DNA of 6,475 nucleotides from RGIG1959 sp045651865 (lineage in GTDB: Bacteria > Bacillota > Clostridia > Oscillospirales > Acutalibacteraceae): NCBI GenBank assembly GCA_045651865.1, contig JAZRTC010000077.1, positions 1 to 6,475 on the forward strand, written 5' to 3'. Under the pieces are notes generated by a model. It was not told the DNA's origin. It made no database searches and was given only the letters and a program-made list of their open reading frames with translations. Of this stretch, positions 4,221-6,475 are shown one piece after another. The position numbers and the translations under genes are program-made. The stretch's first letter is position 1, and each line of letters opens with the position of its first letter.

Positions 4221-6091
4221 CGCATATCCGTTCAAGCACCTTCGCCAAAATCGTCGCGATATTTTCATTTTTCCTCTCCATTATTTTTCTTACCGTCTGT
4301 GCGATCGGTGTTGTTTTTCTAATTGATAACGATGCGTATTTTGACGGCGGCAAAAGCTTGGAAAACAACGCACTGGATGCGGCGGCTTATAATTATGAAG
4401 TGCGATTACACGAATTTGCAAACGATCGATACTTCGATGGCTCATATGACGAGCGCGAATTTGAAGATCTGTTCGGCGAAGAAAACTGCAATTATTTTTT
4501 CACGCTGACCGATGAACACGGCAAAATCGTTCTGTCAAATTATGCAACAAAAGATACTCTGCGCGATTACGGTGAAAGCGAATTCTGGTGTTACCGACAA
4601 ACCGAAATATGGGATAACGGCAACCCGCAGATTCTGGAATATGAGCACCGTCTCACCCTTAAGGACGGTATCCGCACCGATCTTGTCGCCAAAGACCGCA
4701 TCTATTATTACCTGACATTCACAAAGATGTTGACCAATAATCGTTATCTTGTGTTAACACTTGTTCCCATTCTTCTCATTCTGGCAATCGCCTTGCTGGT
4801 ATTTCTTTGCTGTGCGGCGGGACATCATCCGAACAGCGACACAATTACACTGAACCTTATTGACCGTATCCCGCTGGAGCTGTTTTTGGGAGGTCTGTTT
4901 GCTGTTGCTTTTGCAGTCGGCTGGATCCTCAGCAACTGGATCTATGGTGACGCAGCGAAGATCGGAGTTCTTCTTTTGGCATTACCGTTCGGGCTATGGA
5001 TACTTTTGACCGTTGCTACACGATTTAAAACTCAAACACTGTTTTCCAACACACTCACAGCCGTATTATTTAAATGCCTTATACGACTCATGCAAATGTT
5101 TTCGCACATAACCTTATATTGGCAAACGCTTGCGGTCTGGGTCGGCATCAGCTTTGTGGAGTTGTTTGCTATGATCGCTACCGATCACGACAGTTACTTC
5201 CCCTTCTGGCTGATCGAAAAGCTGATTCTCACCCCTTTGCTGATATGGGTTACAATTCAGCTTCAACAGCTCCGCGCAGGTGGAAAAGCACTCGCGAGCG
5301 GTCGGACAGACTATGCCGTCAATACCGACCATATGCTACCCGTGCTTCGGGAACACGGCGAACATCTCAACGGCATTAGCAACGGACTCAAGCTCGCTGT
5401 TGCTGACAGCATTAAAAGCGAGCGGATGCGTTCAGAGTTAATTGCTAATGTATCCCACGACATCAAAACGCCGCTCACATCCATCATCAACTATGTTGAT
5501 CTGCTACAAAAAGAAGGGCTACACAGCGAACACGCCACTGACTATCTGGAAATAATTGAGAGGCAATCCGCACGGCTCAAGAAACTTACTGTTGATCTGA
5601 TCGAAGCATCCAAAGCTTCCTCAGGTGCCATCAAGGTTGAACTGACCAATGTGGATGTGAATATTCTTCTCACACAGGCAGTCGCAGAGTACGAGGAGCG
5701 TCTGCAAGCATCCGCACTGAAGATTATAACAAAGTTTGACGATTCGATCGGTTCTGTACGCGCGGATGGCCGTTTGTTGTGGCGTGTGTTTGACAACCTT
5801 TTCGGAAACATCTGCAAATACACCAAAGCCGATACACGCGTATATATTTCTTGCGAAACAGACGGCGAACAAATCTTAATTTCCTTCAAAAACATCTCTG
5901 CCGAACCACTTGATATCTCACCTGATGAGCTGACCGAACGGTTTGTACGCGGTGACCGTTCCCGCGGAACCGAAGGAAGCGGTCTCGGCCTGTCGATCGC
6001 GAAAAGCCTGACTGAACTGCAAGGCGGCACATTTGATATCCATATCGACGGCGATCTGTTTAAGGTCGTAATCGGATTTGAAAAGACATAA
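4217..6091 (+). CDS. Multi-pass membrane sensor histidine kinase (VanS-like kinase core)
   Basis: A complete 624-residue kinase. TM1 (about 11-36) is followed by a roughly 140-residue acidic, aromatic-rich segment (37-174), presumably extracytoplasmic, then five further hydrophobic segments (about 176-200, 218-241, 247-268, 301-320, 328-348). A linker resembling a degenerate HAMP (350-395) leads to the dimerisation helix with the H-box SELIANVSHDIKTPLTSI (406-423; His414 is the phosphorylation site). The ATP-binding domain has the N-box FDNLFGNICKYT (525-536) and the G2 box GSGLGL (587-592), and FVRGDRS (576-582) of the F-box region. The D-box (DxGxG) is not recognisable: the expected place reads SFKNISAEPLDI (556-567). 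This replacement is, from memory, shared by a group of clostridial kinases, so the protein is probably active. The stimulus is unknown; the large outer loop and extra helices suggest sensing at the envelope. Translationally coupled to the regulator and followed by a strong terminator. Confidence 0.95.
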   Translation: MTHIRSSTFAKIVAIFSFFLSIIFLTVCAIGVVFLIDNDAYFDGGKSLENNALDAAAYNYEVRLHEFANDRYFDGSYDEREFEDLFGEENCNYFFTLTDEHGKIVLSNYATKDTLRDYGESEFWCYRQTEIWDNGNPQILEYEHRLTLKDGIRTDLVAKDRIYYYLTFTKMLTNNRYLVLTLVPILLILAIALLVFLCCAAGHHPNSDTITLNLIDRIPLELFLGGLFAVAFAVGWILSNWIYGDAAKIGVLLLALPFGLWILLTVATRFKTQTLFSNTLTAVLFKCLIRLMQMFSHITLYWQTLAVWVGISFVELFAMIATDHDSYFPFWLIEKLILTPLLIWVTIQLQQLRAGGKALASGRTDYAVNTDHMLPVLREHGEHLNGISNGLKLAVADSIKSERMRSELIANVSHDIKTPLTSIINYVDLLQKEGLHSEHATDYLEIIERQSARLKKLTVDLIEASKASSGAIKVELTNVDVNILLTQAVAEYEERLQASALKIITKFDDSIGSVRADGRLLWRVFDNLFGNICKYTKADTRVYISCETDGEQILISFKNISAEPLDISPDELTERFVRGDRSRGTEGSGLGLSIAKSLTELQGGTFDIHIDGDLFKVVIGFEKT

Positions 6092-6094
6092 CCC

Positions 6095-6128
6095 AAAAAC
6101 GACTACTGCATCTGCAGTAGTCGTTTTT
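6095..6128. terminator. Bidirectional terminator between the kinase and the feo genes
   Basis: A perfect 15-bp inverted repeat: AAAAACGACTACTGC (6095-6109) and GCAGTAGTCGTTTTT (6114-6128) around an ATCT loop. It has five T after the stem on the plus strand and, by symmetry, on the minus strand. It begins three bases after the kinase stop and ends two bases before the stop of the convergent gene, so it ends both transcripts. Confidence 0.95.
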
Positions 6129-6130
6129 AT

Positions 6131-6313
6131 TTATTCCGTTTCCTCTTCGGTGCAGATGGTGTGATACATACACGCATCACACTTGTCGCTCTTCGAGGAA
6201 CAGCCACCCGGACAGCCAATGCACTTCTTGCCGCGTTTTTTAGAAACAATGATATACACAGCCGCGCCGACTGCCAGCAAAACTGTCACAACAAGCGCTA
6301 TGATATTTCCCAT
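6131..6313 (-). CDS. FeoB-associated Cys-rich membrane protein
   Basis: A complete 60-residue protein. A single N-terminal membrane helix (about 3-24, NIIALVVTVLLAVGAAVYIIVS) is followed by a basic patch (KKRGKK, 25-30) and a Cys-rich cytoplasmic tail with Cys at 31, 34, 38, 45, 48 and 54 (CIGCPGGC, CDAC, C), then an acidic end (EEETE). This plan matches the FeoB-associated Cys-rich membrane protein family, small partners encoded next to ferrous iron transporters in Firmicutes. The cysteines may handle Fe(II) entering through FeoB; this is inferred. Start choice: the ATG at 6313 follows AGAGG nine bases upstream; a further ATG 13 codons upstream would overlap the preceding gene's end and add a non-family sequence. 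It begins five bases after the stop of the upstream gene, so the two are co-transcribed. The upstream gene's end fits FeoB, which supports the assignment. Confidence 0.88.
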   Translation of the reverse strand: MGNIIALVVTVLLAVGAAVYIIVSKKRGKKCIGCPGGCSSKSDKCDACMYHTICTEEETE

Positions 6314-6318
6314 GATAA

Positions 6319-6475
6319 TCAACCTCTTTTCAAACGATCCGCACGCACACAAAGCGCAACAATCACGCCAACCATAACAAGGACGGCGATCAGACCACCG
6401 ACAAAACCTGTTCCAAACGCACCGGTTGTGAACAAAGTTCCAAACTGGTAAACAAGAAATGCCAAGTCGGAGGCC
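6319..6475 (-). CDS. feoB: Ferrous iron transport protein B (FeoB), C-terminal fragment at window edge
   Basis: Only the last 51 codons and the TGA at 6319-6321 are inside the window; the gene continues past the right edge and is therefore partial by position, not broken. The visible sequence is hydrophobic with one amphipathic turn: SDLAFLVYQFGTLF (residues 2-15 of the fragment), then GLIAVLVMVGVIVALCVRAD (27-46) as the final membrane helix and a short basic end (RLKRG). The VYQFG element before a last helix is typical of the C-terminus of clostridial FeoB, a GTPase-coupled Fe(II) transporter of the cytoplasmic membrane. The assignment leans on the adjacent FeoB-associated Cys-rich protein, since no G-protein or gate motif is visible in this fragment. 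Another polytopic membrane protein cannot be fully excluded. Confidence 0.72.
   Translation of the reverse strand, partial: ASDLAFLVYQFGTLFTTGAFGTGFVGGLIAVLVMVGVIVALCVRADRLKRG

Noticed and set aside
3528..6091. VanRS glycopeptide resistance regulators
   Set aside because: The proteins resemble VanR/VanS in general style, but no vanH, vanA, vanX or related genes are present and the sensor has a different, multi-helix membrane part. A specific resistance role is not supported.

Overview
The window looks like chromosomal DNA of a moderate-GC Gram-positive anaerobe, most likely a gut-type clostridium of the Oscillospiraceae/Ruminococcaceae kind. The reasons are strong AGGAGG-type ribosome binding sites, sigma-A promoters with 17-bp spacers, a FeoB-associated Cys-rich protein, a Cys/Gly-tailed microprotein, an orotate-PRTase-like protein and a VanRS-like two-component system. 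This placement rests on protein style and not on a marker gene. I see no mobile element, CRISPR array, tRNA or rRNA.

Layout from left to right. (1) 1-603, minus: a PAQR/hemolysin III family membrane protein (TrhA type), cut by the window edge at its C-terminus, with its own promoter at 632-660. (2) 768-908, plus: a 46-residue membrane microprotein with a Cys-Gly tail and a strong RBS. (3) 965-1606, minus: a phosphoribosyltransferase-like protein that probably starts at a TTG codon. It converges on the microprotein and shares a hairpin terminator with it at 927-952. (4) 1817-3370, minus: a complete NhaC-family antiporter with its own terminator and an almost consensus promoter. (5) 3528-6091, plus: a response regulator and sensor kinase with a 4-bp overlap, transcribed divergently from the antiporter. 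(6) 6131-6475, minus: a FeoB-associated Cys-rich membrane protein preceded by the last 51 codons of what is probably feoB. These converge on the kinase and share a long bidirectional terminator at 6095-6128.

The transcription units are mostly single genes or pairs with clear boundaries. The two-component operon probably senses an envelope or extracellular signal through a roughly 140-residue outer loop. The divergent 157-bp region between antiporter and regulator has an 11-bp-period direct repeat next to the regulator promoter, which suggests autoregulation. The feo pair implies ferrous iron uptake. No single pathway links all the genes.

I do not see a convincing new multi-gene system. The items most worth a second look are the Cys/Gly-tailed microprotein and its possible sporulation-type promoter, the phosphoribosyltransferase whose PRPP loop lacks the acidic pair, the sensor kinase with an eroded D-box, and the direct repeat in the divergent promoter region.
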